From assembly GCF_002918555.1 (NCBI RefSeq), contig NZ_PQMB01000005.1, forward strand, positions 473,089-537,088: a stretch of DNA of 64,000 bases, in the 5' to 3' direction. A program made the translations under genes and the position numbers. The stretch is from Citrobacter amalonaticus. GTDB taxonomy: Bacteria; Pseudomonadota; Gammaproteobacteria; Enterobacterales; Enterobacteriaceae. Shown here in pieces: positions 27,688-40,798 of this stretch; within the stretch, counting starts at the first letter, position 1, and each line of letters starts with the position of its first letter. The notes under the pieces were generated by a model. That model did not search any database and had not been told where the DNA came from. It was given only the letters and a program-made list of their open reading frames with translations.

Positions 27688-29181
27688 TCAGAATTTCTGT
27701 TTTTTCTCTTCCACTTTTACCCCCTGCGTCGGCAAACCGGTGTCGTAATCGCGTACCACCGGGGAGTGGCCGTCACCCGGGCGCGGGCGGAAAGCGCCCA
27801 TCCAGCGCGGCTGAGCGTCAGGACGCCACGGGCGCAGGCTCCACTGATAAGTGCGGAACGGGTCGCGGATTTTATCCATATAGTCCAGCAGCGCATCGTG
27901 CATCTGGCAGCGAACGTCGGCGAATTCAGCGCTATCAATCAGGTTATGTAGCTCATCCGGGTCGTTATGTCGGTCGTAAAGCTCATCGCTGGTAAACAGA
28001 TTAAGCACCAGCTTATACGCATCCGTCACCCAGCAGCGTACCGGAATAAATCCGCCAAAACTGTCATGTTCAATCTCATAACGGTTGAACTCTACCATCA
28101 CGCCGCGTGACGCTTCTGCGATAAGGATGTTTTCTCCCGGCAGAATATCCGGTTTTTCGATACCCGCCAGCGCCATCATCGTAGGCAGCAAATCAATATG
28201 GCTGACCGGCGTGTCGACCTGCCGCTGTTCCCCTCGCGGCGAGCGAATAATCAGCGGGATGCGGGTGATATCGTCATACATCGCCGCCCCTTTGCTGATG
28301 AGCTTATGCGCCCCCATCATCTCACCGTGATCGGAGGTGTAAATCACCCAGGTGTTCTCCCGCTGTTGCGGGGTTAAGGCGTTAATCACCCGGCCAATCT
28401 GGTCATCAACAAAATCGTTGCAGGCAAAATAGAACGGATGGTGGTAGCGTCCGTCATCACCTACCGGCGAAGGCATCGCTTCAGACCACAGGCGATGATG
28501 CTCAGGTTTATTACTGAGAGAGTCGTGCGCCTTCGCCCCCAGGTCATAGTAAAAGTCCTGATATTTCGTCAAATACTCGACCGGGCAGGTAAACGGGTGA
28601 TGCGGTTCATCATACGAAACCACCATTAAAAACGGCTCCTCAGACCGGGCTGGCTGGTGGAGAAAATCCACCGCCCGGTTACTGATGCGGTACGCCCAGG
28701 TGAAGGTTTCATCAATATGATTGTCCAGCAAGTCTTCCGCGCTGTTCAGCCCGTTACGCCACAGGCTGATCTCTTTCTCCGTCAGCTCCGCGAGGTAATT
28801 GGCCCCGTCATACCAGTAATCGGCATCCCACTCTGGCGGACACTCGCCGGTGCCAAAGTAGTCATGCCCGTCGAGGTGCCACTTGCCGATATAACAGGTG
28901 TGATAACCCGCATCCTGAAAGTAGCGCCCCATTGTGGAGATATTCTTTCCCGGCGCGACGTTATTGGTCCACGGACCGGACTGGCTGGCATAAATGCCGG
29001 TAAAGAGTCCGGCGCGGGCCGGAGTGCAGACCGGCGAGCAGGTGTAAGCGGAATTGAAGCGAATGCCTTCGGCGGCCAGGTTATCAATGTGCTGCGTATT
29101 CAGCGGCTTCCCGCTGTAGCAGCCCACCATATTGGTCGCCTGGGTATCAGTCATAATGAACAGAAAATTAGGACGGGTCAT
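27688..29181 (-). CDS. yidJ: Type I sulfatase YidJ
   Basis: A 497-residue alkaline-phosphatase-superfamily sulfatase. The N-terminal metal ligands are in FIMTDTQATN. Cys52 in CTPAR is the residue converted to formylglycine, of the Cys-type core C-x-P-x-R. The second metal site is SDHGEMMGAH. There is no signal peptide, so the enzyme is probably cytoplasmic, acting on a sulfated sugar imported by YidK. The four-base overlap with yidK couples them. Substrate unknown. Confidence 0.93.
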   Translation of the reverse strand: MTRPNFLFIMTDTQATNMVGCYSGKPLNTQHIDNLAAEGIRFNSAYTCSPVCTPARAGLFTGIYASQSGPWTNNVAPGKNISTMGRYFQDAGYHTCYIGKWHLDGHDYFGTGECPPEWDADYWYDGANYLAELTEKEISLWRNGLNSAEDLLDNHIDETFTWAYRISNRAVDFLHQPARSEEPFLMVVSYDEPHHPFTCPVEYLTKYQDFYYDLGAKAHDSLSNKPEHHRLWSEAMPSPVGDDGRYHHPFYFACNDFVDDQIGRVINALTPQQRENTWVIYTSDHGEMMGAHKLISKGAAMYDDITRIPLIIRSPRGEQRQVDTPVSHIDLLPTMMALAGIEKPDILPGENILIAEASRGVMVEFNRYEIEHDSFGGFIPVRCWVTDAYKLVLNLFTSDELYDRHNDPDELHNLIDSAEFADVRCQMHDALLDYMDKIRDPFRTYQWSLRPWRPDAQPRWMGAFRPRPGDGHSPVVRDYDTGLPTQGVKVEEKKQKF

Positions 29182-30893
29182 ACTTTATCCTTAGCGTCGG
29201 AGAGACAGATCGCAGAGGCGGAACGGCGCGTCTGCCAGCTGCTGTAAATCAGATACAGCACAACCCCCGCCGTGATGGAGTAGCTAAGAATCATCAGCCA
29301 GCGAGTGCTGTAACCGCCAAATTGCGCGAGGCCCGCATAGACGCCAATCATCGCGAACAGGATGCCAACGGAGGCGATCTTCGCGTTTTTCCACGGGTTC
29401 ATATCCACCGCAAAGGCGTCCTGAAATTTAAACGGCGTGGCGCGTGGCTTAATCGCGCCAATGACCAGCATCACCACCACGTTGATGCAGAACGTGCAGG
29501 CCAGGACGTAGAGGAAATGAAAATCGAATTTCACAAGGTAATTAATGGTGATATAGCTGACGATGCCTACTCCCATCGCCACCTTTGCTGCCAGCGCCGG
29601 AATGCGCGGAAAAAAGAACCCCATAATGATGATCGTCACCAGCGGCACGTTATAAATACCATTAAGCTGTTTCATCCAGCTGTAGAGTCCTTCCGGCGCG
29701 TTAGCGATCCACGGGGCCACCAGCATGGAAATAAGTGCGATAAAAAAGCCAAATTTCCGTCCGGCCCCGACCAGGCGTTCTGACGGCGCATCCGGGTTAA
29801 TGATTCGCCGGTAAATTCCCATGCTGAATAGGGTGCTGGCGCTGTTTAAAAAGCCGTTGAAGGTGCTGATTACGGCCCCAAACAGCACTGCGCCAAAAAA
29901 ACCGACAAGGGGAGTCGGGAGGACGTTATTGACCAGCGTCGGGTAAGCCATATCCGCTTTGGGTAAATCCTGATACAGGTGAAAGGCGATCAGCCCCGGC
30001 AACACCAGCACCAGAGGATCGAGCATTTTCAGCACAGCCGTTAACAGCGCGCCTTTCTGCCCTTCGGCAAGGCTTTTAGAAGCCAGCGTACGCTGTACAA
30101 TCCCCTGGTTTGTACACCAGTAAAAGGTATTTACCAGGATCAGGCCGGTAAACGCGGCGCCAATCGGCAGCGGATCGGACGCTCCGCCAATAGAATTTAA
30201 CTTCCCGGCATGTACGGTGGTCAGCTGCTCAATACCCTGTAAAAAACTGCCTTTCCCCATCGCGATCAGACCAAACACCGGCACCATCAGCCCGCCAATC
30301 ACCAGGCCGATGCCATTGATAGAGTCCGCCACCGCGATGGCGCGCAATCCGCCAATCACCGCATAAATAATCCCGGCCATCCCAAGCAGCACCACCAGCA
30401 GCCAGATGGCCGCCCCCTGTGAAATTCCCAACGATTCGCCGACATGAAAAAGGCTATTAAGCGCCAGCGCGCCGGAATAGAGCACAATGGGCAGGAAACA
30501 AACCCCGGTGGCGATCAGGAAACAGAAATCGATAATGAGGCGTGTGGTTTTGTCGTAACGCTCCTCCAGAAAATCGGGAATCGTCGCAATCCCCCGCTGC
30601 AGATAGCGCGGCAGGAAGATCAATGCCAGAAAAATGAGCGTTACCGCAGAGGTCACTTCCCAGCCCATGACCGACATACCGCTTTTATAGGCCTGACCGG
30701 AAAGGCCGACCAGCTGTTCGGTAGAGAGGTTGGTTAACATCAACGACGCGGCGATCACCGGCGCTTTCAGCGAGCGACCCGCCAGAAAATATCCTTGCTG
30801 GGATCCGGTGTCCGTTTTGCGAATCTTCCACCAGGTGATTACCGCCACCAGCAGCGTAAAACCAACAAAGCTCAAAATTTGTAGCGTATTCAT
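29178..30893 (-). CDS. yidK: Sodium:solute symporter YidK
   Basis: A 571-residue membrane protein of the SSS family (SGLT-like), with about 14 spans and the family segments LMLTNLSTEQLVGLSGQAY and INGIGLVIGGLMVP. It matches E. coli YidK in length from the ATG at 30893. Co-transcribed with sulfatase yidJ, it probably imports the sulfated substrate. Divergent from its likely regulator yidL. Confidence 0.93.
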   Translation of the reverse strand: MNTLQILSFVGFTLLVAVITWWKIRKTDTGSQQGYFLAGRSLKAPVIAASLMLTNLSTEQLVGLSGQAYKSGMSVMGWEVTSAVTLIFLALIFLPRYLQRGIATIPDFLEERYDKTTRLIIDFCFLIATGVCFLPIVLYSGALALNSLFHVGESLGISQGAAIWLLVVLLGMAGIIYAVIGGLRAIAVADSINGIGLVIGGLMVPVFGLIAMGKGSFLQGIEQLTTVHAGKLNSIGGASDPLPIGAAFTGLILVNTFYWCTNQGIVQRTLASKSLAEGQKGALLTAVLKMLDPLVLVLPGLIAFHLYQDLPKADMAYPTLVNNVLPTPLVGFFGAVLFGAVISTFNGFLNSASTLFSMGIYRRIINPDAPSERLVGAGRKFGFFIALISMLVAPWIANAPEGLYSWMKQLNGIYNVPLVTIIIMGFFFPRIPALAAKVAMGVGIVSYITINYLVKFDFHFLYVLACTFCINVVVMLVIGAIKPRATPFKFQDAFAVDMNPWKNAKIASVGILFAMIGVYAGLAQFGGYSTRWLMILSYSITAGVVLYLIYSSWQTRRSASAICLSDAKDKV

Positions 30894-31060
30894 CTTATAG
30901 CCCTTGTTTTTCATTATGTCCCGGTGGCTGTAGAGTTAGCGTGAGGTATTGCTCGCCGGGTCAGGCAGTTAGATTTCTTAATTACAAAGATCGTCTCCCT
31001 GAAGCATTCACTTTCTGTTATGTTCAGGTTGTAGGCATAATTCTCTGGCGGGAAATTAAA

Positions 31061-31954
31061 ATGAATGGAAACTTGCAAAGTTCGCATGTAAAAAACGAAA
31101 CTCCGTACAATATTCCGCTTTTGATTAACGAAAATGTGATCTCAAGCGGAATTTCATTGATCTCACTGTGGCATACCTACGCCGATGAACATTACCGGGT
31201 TATTTGGCCACGAGACAAGAAAAAGCCGCTGATTGCCAATTCATGGGTCGCCGTCTATACGGTACAGGGCTGCGGGAAAGTTCTGTTGAAAGATGGCGAG
31301 CAAATTATATTAACCGGAAACTGTATTATCTTTTTAAAACCGATGGATATACAGTCTTATCATTGCGAAGGATTAGTCTGGGAACAGTACTGGATGGAAT
31401 TTACCCCAACCAGCATAATGGATATTCCTCTTCGCCAGCAAAGCGTTATTTATAACGGTGAAATTTATAACCAGGAGTTGACAGAGGTCGCCAGGTTAAT
31501 TACCTCAGAAGACTCAATAAAAAATAATCTTGCCGTCGCGTTCCTGACCAAAATAATTTATCAGTGGATTTGTCTTATTTATTCTGAAGGTAAAAAAGAC
31601 CCTCAGAGAATACAAATTGAAAAACTGATCGCCACCCTGCATGCCAGTCTGCAACAGCGCTGGAGCGTCGCGGATATGGCCGCCACCATCCCCTGTAGCG
31701 AGGCCTGGTTGCGCCGTCTGTTTTTACGTTATACCGGCAAAACACCGAAAGAATACTATCTGGATGCGCGGCTGGAGCTGGCGTTATCGCTGTTAAAGCA
31801 GGAGGGAAATAGCGTCGGGCAGGTAGCCGATATGCTCAACTTTTTTGACTCGTTTCATTTCAGCAAGGCGTTTAAACATAAATTTGGCTATGCGCCGTCG
31901 GCGGTATTGAAACATGCGGACCGGCACCCACAGGATGCCGGTCAACAGGGTTAG
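31061..31954 (+). CDS. yidL: AraC-family regulator YidL
   Basis: A 297-residue regulator with an N-terminal cupin-like sensor region and a C-terminal pair of helix-turn-helix motifs (MAATIPCSEAWLRRLFLRY and VADMLNFFDSFHFSKAFKHK). The ATG at 31061 gives the E. coli length and start MNGNLQSS. It is divergent from yidKJ and probably controls them. Its 3' 180 bases are repeated in diverged form at 34436-34617 on the other side of the toxin island; its stop codon overlaps a relic of the aglB end. Confidence 0.92.
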   Translation: MNGNLQSSHVKNETPYNIPLLINENVISSGISLISLWHTYADEHYRVIWPRDKKKPLIANSWVAVYTVQGCGKVLLKDGEQIILTGNCIIFLKPMDIQSYHCEGLVWEQYWMEFTPTSIMDIPLRQQSVIYNGEIYNQELTEVARLITSEDSIKNNLAVAFLTKIIYQWICLIYSEGKKDPQRIQIEKLIATLHASLQQRWSVADMAATIPCSEAWLRRLFLRYTGKTPKEYYLDARLELALSLLKQEGNSVGQVADMLNFFDSFHFSKAFKHKFGYAPSAVLKHADRHPQDAGQQG

Positions 31955-32021
31955 CGCAGTTCCGGCCAGTACTCTTTGTTAGCGTCGGAATCGCTTTGGC
32001 TACAGACGCGCCCGGCACGGT
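31773..32021 (+). repeat. Left direct repeat flanking the toxin island
   Basis: Contains the last 180 bases of yidL and a relic of the aglB 3' end. It matches 34436-34698 with scattered substitutions and a 13-base deletion (after GTTAGCGTCG). The two copies are in the same orientation with the island between them. Confidence 0.88.
31951..32021 (-). pseudogene. Relic of aglB 3' end
   Basis: On the minus strand these ~70 bases encode the last residues of AglB (ending NKEYWPELR and stop) with a 13-base deletion upstream of that. Homology breaks off at about 32021, where island DNA begins. The overlap of the yidL and aglB stop codons is the same as in the intact right copy. Confidence 0.85.
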
Positions 32022-32081
32022 ATTACGCGCAGCGGTAAATGATCTCTGGAATATGTTTTTAAGACCCTTCAGAAAATGGGA

Positions 32082-32549
32082 TCACCAGCGTAGTTCAGAT
32101 GTCGCTATAAAACCGACAGACCTGACGTTATCTGCCACGTCATAGCTGATTTGCATACTGGTCGGGGTAGCACGCCCCTTAGCCTCGTAGAGATCTGTCC
32201 ACCCAAAAGAACGCCTCATAATGACTTTTGGCGGGACACTTCTTAGTGGTTTGCCAACATGTTCATGCACCCATTGGCGGGACATTTTCTGTTGCAATGG
32301 TGCAGGAAGATCATTAGGAAAAACCCAGTCTTTAACTTTATCATGTTGAATTCTTAAGACAATTGACCACAGATAGCGACCATCCCTTTTAAAGGTTAAA
32401 TGAAGACCTTCTTTTGCCATATCTAATGTCAGATCTGGATCACCAGAATAGCCAGTCGGTTTTGTTTTATAAGGAATTAACCCTTCATCAAGCAACTCAA
32501 GATAGGTTTTACCTATGGAGTTTATTAAATCATCAACATTTACGGTCAT
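32082..32549 (-). CDS. Immunity-type protein (DUF6392-like), copy 2
   Basis: A 155-residue acidic-to-neutral soluble protein without signal peptide. It shares about half its residues with the gene at 32715-33182 over the full length, including PTGYSGDPDL, MAKEG, NWVFPN-type WVFPN, MRRSFGW and the end LRW. I recall this family (annotated as DUF6392 or pyocin immunity protein) next to PAAR/S-pyocin-type toxins. Its ATG overlaps the stop of a toxin-tail fragment by four bases, the normal toxin-immunity coupling. It probably neutralises the toxin whose tail precedes it. Function inferred from family and context. Confidence 0.75.
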   Translation of the reverse strand: MTVNVDDLINSIGKTYLELLDEGLIPYKTKPTGYSGDPDLTLDMAKEGLHLTFKRDGRYLWSIVLRIQHDKVKDWVFPNDLPAPLQQKMSRQWVHEHVGKPLRSVPPKVIMRRSFGWTDLYEAKGRATPTSMQISYDVADNVRSVGFIATSELRW

Positions 32550-32725
32550 TTGTATAACCCCATTTCACTGTTCAGTTTGTGCATTTTCGCTCTGGCCGCT
32601 TCTATCTGGGACTCTGTTGCGCCATGCTCTTTTAATGCCGGTTTGATAGCATCCAGATTGCTATCAGCCGCAGCTCTCAGATTGCGTGAATCAAGATCGA
32701 TTTGCGAAAATAGATCACCACCGTA
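32546..32725 (-). pseudogene. Toxin C-terminal tail fragment, copy 2
   Basis: The last ~55 codons of a toxin domain, ending LNSEMGLYK, closely related to the tail at 33179-33350 (shared QIDLDSR-LRAAADSNLDAI). No start or upstream domain remains. Homology begins inside the stop region of immunity copy 1, at TACGGTGG, which resembles TACGGCGG in the intact toxin tail. So this is a truncated remnant fused to the preceding gene. Confidence 0.75.
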
Positions 32726-33182
32726 AATTTTCAATAGGTAGAAACGTAACGTCCTTAACATTCTCATCAAGGTCATAATCAAAGCGCATCACTGTTGGTA
32801 CACACTGACCATCAACCTTATAGACCTCAATCCATCCAAATGAGCGCCGCATAACAACTCGCGGTTCAGCTTTTTTAAATGGTTCACCAAACGTGCTATG
32901 GACCCAAGATCTAGACATATCCTTTTGAAGTCCAAACGGTAATTCATTTGGAAATACCCAGTTTTTTATCGTTGGCCGAAGAAGATGCAATGTTATTTCC
33001 TGGAAAATATGGCCATCACGTCTAAATGACAGATACACCCCCTCTTTAGCCATCTCAAGACTAAGGTCAGGATCACCAGAATAACCAGTGGGTTGGGTTT
33101 TATAGGGTACGAGTTCAGCATCAAACATCTCGCTGTACGACTTACCCAGGCTGTTAATCAACGCTTCAACGTTTACCGTCAT
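32715..33182 (-). CDS. Immunity-type protein (DUF6392-like), copy 1
   Basis: A 155-residue paralogue of the gene at 32082 (by eye about 83 of 155 positions identical). It starts MTVNVEALINSLGKSY and ends ENLRW. Its ATG overlaps the stop of the toxin domain at 33179 by four bases, so the toxin-immunity pair would be translated together. Cytoplasmic. The differences from copy 2 are concentrated in the middle, as expected if each recognises a different toxin variant. Role inferred from family and position. Confidence 0.77.
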   Translation of the reverse strand: MTVNVEALINSLGKSYSEMFDAELVPYKTQPTGYSGDPDLSLEMAKEGVYLSFRRDGHIFQEITLHLLRPTIKNWVFPNELPFGLQKDMSRSWVHSTFGEPFKKAEPRVVMRRSFGWIEVYKVDGQCVPTVMRFDYDLDENVKDVTFLPIENLRW

Positions 33183-33529
33183 TTGTATAACCCCATTTCC
33201 CCGTTCAATTTGTGTATTTTCGCCCTTGCCGTCTCGATCTGACTCTCCGTTGCACCATGCTCTTTTAGCGCCGGTTTGATGGCATCAAGATTGCTATCAG
33301 CCGCAGCTCGCAGGTCACGCGAATCCAGGTCAATTTGCGCCTGATTGTTACGCCCGCCGTAGGTTTCACTTAATTTTTGGTGAACCTCTTTAGGAATAAC
33401 GATTGCAGCAACATCCTGAGAAGCAAGCTCAATATCTTCCGGGGTCATTCCAGGATAATTAACTTTGAGATATGCCTTAACAGCCGCAGCCGATGGCATA
33501 TGGTCAGCCTCATATTTACCCTGCCACAC
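33179..33529 (-). CDS. Displaced toxin C-terminal domain, copy 1
   Basis: About 116 codons open from a GTG at 33529 with no ribosome site, so it is probably the cut-off end of a larger toxin. Motifs are YEADHMPSAAA, IPKEVHQKLSETYGGRN and a helical tail with DSRDLRAAADSN and KLNGEMGLYK. The Asp-His in ADHMPS and the His and Asn of VHQ...GGRN recall His-Me-finger or related nuclease toxin domains, but that is a guess. Upstream lies a 48-base piece of the PAAR-like gene, then a truncated PAAR head. It may serve as a recombination donor for a full toxin. Confidence 0.65.
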   Translation of the reverse strand: MWQGKYEADHMPSAAAVKAYLKVNYPGMTPEDIELASQDVAAIVIPKEVHQKLSETYGGRNNQAQIDLDSRDLRAAADSNLDAIKPALKEHGATESQIETARAKIHKLNGEMGLYK

Positions 33530-33573
33530 CGCTGCGACGGGTCAGGCTCCCGGCAACCGCTATCCGGTAAATC
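33526..33573 (-). repeat. Short duplicate of the PAAR-like gene
   Basis: Matches 34062-34109, inside the PAAR-like gene, at all but about five positions and in the same orientation (encoding IYRIAVAG-LTRR-GV). It is joined directly to the toxin domain, but not in the same frame. It marks a rearrangement point. Confidence 0.8.
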
Positions 33574-33574
33574 A

Positions 33575-33760
33575 CTATGCATCAACGCTTAAGTGAACGG
33601 CATTGCGCCGGAAGGCGGTTTTATCCCCGCGCCGGATAACACCAAACCCATGTGCGTTATAGCGGTTCAGGGGGATGGAGGAAATAAGCCTGGCACCGGT
33701 CGTGGTTTTGTCGCAGGAAAGAGCTTTCCCGCGTCCATGAATATCAGTCCTGTATCCCAT
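33575..33760 (-). pseudogene. Truncated PAAR effector N-terminus
   Basis: Starts immediately after the stop of the PAAR-like gene (TAAGTGATG) with MGYRTDIHGRGKAL. The pattern SCDKTTTGARLISS and GVIRRGDKT fits the beginning of PAAR tip domains of S-pyocin-like effectors. The frame closes after about 61 codons, before the domain would be complete, and the toxin middle is absent. It is best read as the 5' remnant of a PAAR-toxin gene whose C-terminal part lies displaced downstream. Confidence 0.65.
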
Positions 33761-33763
33761 CAC

Positions 33764-34264
33764 TTACGCTTCGGGCATAACCAGAAAATCGTCCGGCATG
33801 GACTCACCGGCCCGGTCCGTCAGTATGGCGTAGCCTTGTGGGGTGCTGATGATCTCATCGCCGTTATCAAGCAGACTGTTAACCAGCGCCATGCCTTTGC
33901 CGTCGCCGCCGGTAAACTGGCTACCGGCACAACTGACAATCCGGGCCTGTGTGCCATCTGGATACGTCATCGTACAGCCCTCGGTCAGCACACTGGCGAA
34001 CTGACCGTTATCCAGGGCAATCTTGTGTCCTTCCTGCGGATTGGGGTTAAATTCATCGCCAACACCGCCGCGACGGGTCAGGCACCCGGCGACCGCTATC
34101 CGGTAAATCCTGGTCACCGGATGCTGGCGGCAGTATTCTTCCTGAGCTTCAATCAGGGCCCGCGCCTCATCGTTCATATCAGCCAGTTGTTCCGGGGTGA
34201 AAGGGGATTTATCCAGCCCGGCCAGAGCCTCGGGGGTCAGTTCGTTGGTGTATTGCTGAGTCAT
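33764..34264 (-). CDS. PAAR-like protein
   Basis: A 166-residue soluble protein starting MTQQYTNELTPEALAGLDKS behind AAGGAA. Residues 1-55 are helical and acidic. The rest has short beta repeats (HKIALDNGQFASVL, YPDGTQARIVSCAG, GMALVNSLLDNGDEIIST) that fit PAAR-type spike proteins. PAAR proteins cap the VgrG spike of type VI secretion systems and carry toxins. It is the only apparently intact spike gene of the island and directly precedes the truncated PAAR effector. No other T6SS gene is in the window. The family call is moderate. Confidence 0.6.
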   Translation of the reverse strand: MTQQYTNELTPEALAGLDKSPFTPEQLADMNDEARALIEAQEEYCRQHPVTRIYRIAVAGCLTRRGGVGDEFNPNPQEGHKIALDNGQFASVLTEGCTMTYPDGTQARIVSCAGSQFTGGDGKGMALVNSLLDNGDEIISTPQGYAILTDRAGESMPDDFLVMPEA

Positions 34265-34398
34265 AATCAATTCCTTTTGGTTTATACGGTTAAAATCTCA
34301 CCCATCATACACTGGACGAGACTTAACCAAAATTTCCCTGTATGTCGCAATATGTTACCGGATGGTCGGGGAAGTTATGCCAGAGAAGTCCCGAAGGA

Positions 34399-37552
<3,154 letters not shown>

Positions 37553-37701
37553 TTTCACATCCTCATATAACAACCAGTAGGGGAGAGGCCTTTTTTGTAG
37601 TGATTGCTGGCCTGATTCGAGAATAGAAAGTTGCGATCCTTCAGACATGGCATGCCGCTGCGATTCGTGATCGCTTTCATGGTTTTAATTTCGGCAATGA
37701 G

Positions 37702-37727
37702 GTCTACTTTTTTCGTAAAAGTTAGAC
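37702..37727. promoter_or_regulatory. Candidate YidP operator
   Basis: GTCTACTTTT and AAAAGTTAGAC form a near-perfect inverted repeat with GTCTA/TAGAC ends. It lies in the aglA-yidP spacer, 48 bases before yidP and 150 before aglA. GTCTA-type half-sites are used by HutC/TreR-type GntR regulators, the class of YidP. Confidence 0.55.
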
Positions 37728-37775
37728 ATCAAAAGGTTTCTGGTGCGGTAATTAAAAGAAAAAAGAGGTCTGGTA

Positions 37776-38492
37776 GTGATCTACAAATCAATCGCGGAAC
37801 GACTACGAATTCGCCTGAATTCGTCTGATTACAACATCGGTAGCCCGTTGCCGGGTGAAAAAAAGCTGGCGGAAGAGTTTGCGGTGTCGCGCATGACGAT
37901 CCGTAAAGCGATTGATATGTTGATTGGCTGGGGGCTGGTCGTGCGTCGTCACGGGAGCGGAACTTATGTGGCGCGCAAAGATGTCCATCATGAAACCACC
38001 AATCTGACCGGGCTGGCGGAAGTGCTGAAGCGACAGGGGAAAGAAGTAACCAGCCAGGTATTGGTTTTCGAAGTCATGCCTGCACCACCGGCGATTGCCA
38101 GCCAGCTGCGCATCCAGATTAACGAACGTATCTGGTTCTCACGCCGCGTGCGCTATGTCGACGGCAAGCCGCTGATGCTCGAAGACAGCTACATGCCGGT
38201 AAAATTGTTCCGTCACCTGTCGTTGGCTCATCTGGAAGGGTCAAAATTCGATTACATCGAGAAAGAGTGCGGAATAACTATCAGCGGTAACTATGAAAGT
38301 CTGACCCCCGTTCTTGCCGATAAGCAGCTTTCCGCACAGATGAACGTGCCTGAACAGACGCCATTGCTGCGGATCACCTCACTGTCCTACAGCGATAGCG
38401 GGGAGTTTTTGAATTATTCGGTGATGTTCAGAAACGCCAGCGAGTACCAGGTGGACTACCACTTACGGCGCGTCCACCCGGACTCAGCCTGA
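37776..38492 (+). CDS. yidP: GntR/HutC-type regulator YidP
   Basis: A 238-residue regulator with a winged helix at about residues 1-70 (PLPGEKKLAEEFAVSRMTIRKA) and a UTRA sensor domain after it. It starts with GTG (MIYKSIAERLRIRLN) and agrees with E. coli YidP throughout. Divergent from aglAB, it is the probable repressor of that operon, sensing a phospho-sugar. It ends directly against yidE with no spacer between convergent genes. Confidence 0.93.
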   Translation: MIYKSIAERLRIRLNSSDYNIGSPLPGEKKLAEEFAVSRMTIRKAIDMLIGWGLVVRRHGSGTYVARKDVHHETTNLTGLAEVLKRQGKEVTSQVLVFEVMPAPPAIASQLRIQINERIWFSRRVRYVDGKPLMLEDSYMPVKLFRHLSLAHLEGSKFDYIEKECGITISGNYESLTPVLADKQLSAQMNVPEQTPLLRITSLSYSDSGEFLNYSVMFRNASEYQVDYHLRRVHPDSA

Positions 38493-40277
<1,785 letters not shown>

Positions 40278-40706
40278 TTAGCTATTTAATGCGGGACGTT
40301 CGCTAATGGCGATACGTTGTGGTGCAATGCTTTCTGGCTCATTACGGGTTAAATCGATGTGCAGTAAGCCATTGGTGAAGGCCGCACCGGAGACTTCCAT
40401 ATTTTCAGCCAGGGTAAAGCTCAGGCTGAATGACTGGCTAACCAGGCCCTGATGAAGCCAGCGGCTCTCTTTTTCTGGCTGCGGCGGCGTTCCTTTCACG
40501 GTCAGACGCGTGCCTTCCAGTTGAACATCCAGATCTTCCTGACGGAAACCGGCCAGCGCGAGGGTAATGCGGTAGTGGTTGTCGTCGCTTTTTTCAATGT
40601 TATAGGGCGGGAAGGTCTGGCTTTCACCGGCGTTTTGCAGTGCGTTAGCCAGTTTGTCAAAACCGATCCATTGACGCAGCAGCGGGGATAAATCGTAGTT
40701 ACGCAT
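40278..40706 (-). CDS. ibpB: Small heat-shock chaperone IbpB
   Basis: A 142-residue Hsp20 protein with an alpha-crystallin domain at about residues 35-125 ([20 protein letters not shown]...LTRNEPES, given in part). It starts [19 protein letters not shown]. With IbpA it binds unfolding proteins into aggregates from which ClpB/DnaK can rescue them. An AAGGAG site precedes it. The 92-base gap to ibpA contains a G+C-rich hairpin (GGGCCGC with GCGGCCC) that may act as a thermosensor or processing site. Confidence 0.96.
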   Translation of the reverse strand: MRNYDLSPLLRQWIGFDKLANALQNAGESQTFPPYNIEKSDDNHYRITLALAGFRQEDLDVQLEGTRLTVKGTPPQPEKESRWLHQGLVSQSFSLSFTLAENMEVSGAAFTNGLLHIDLTRNEPESIAPQRIAISERPALNS

Positions 40707-40798
40707 AATAATCTCCTTCTAAGAAGCGAGTAAGTACCTTTCGGCTCCCTGACGGCAAGCCGATTGCTTAGCAGGGCCGCCTGAAGCGGCCCACAGAA

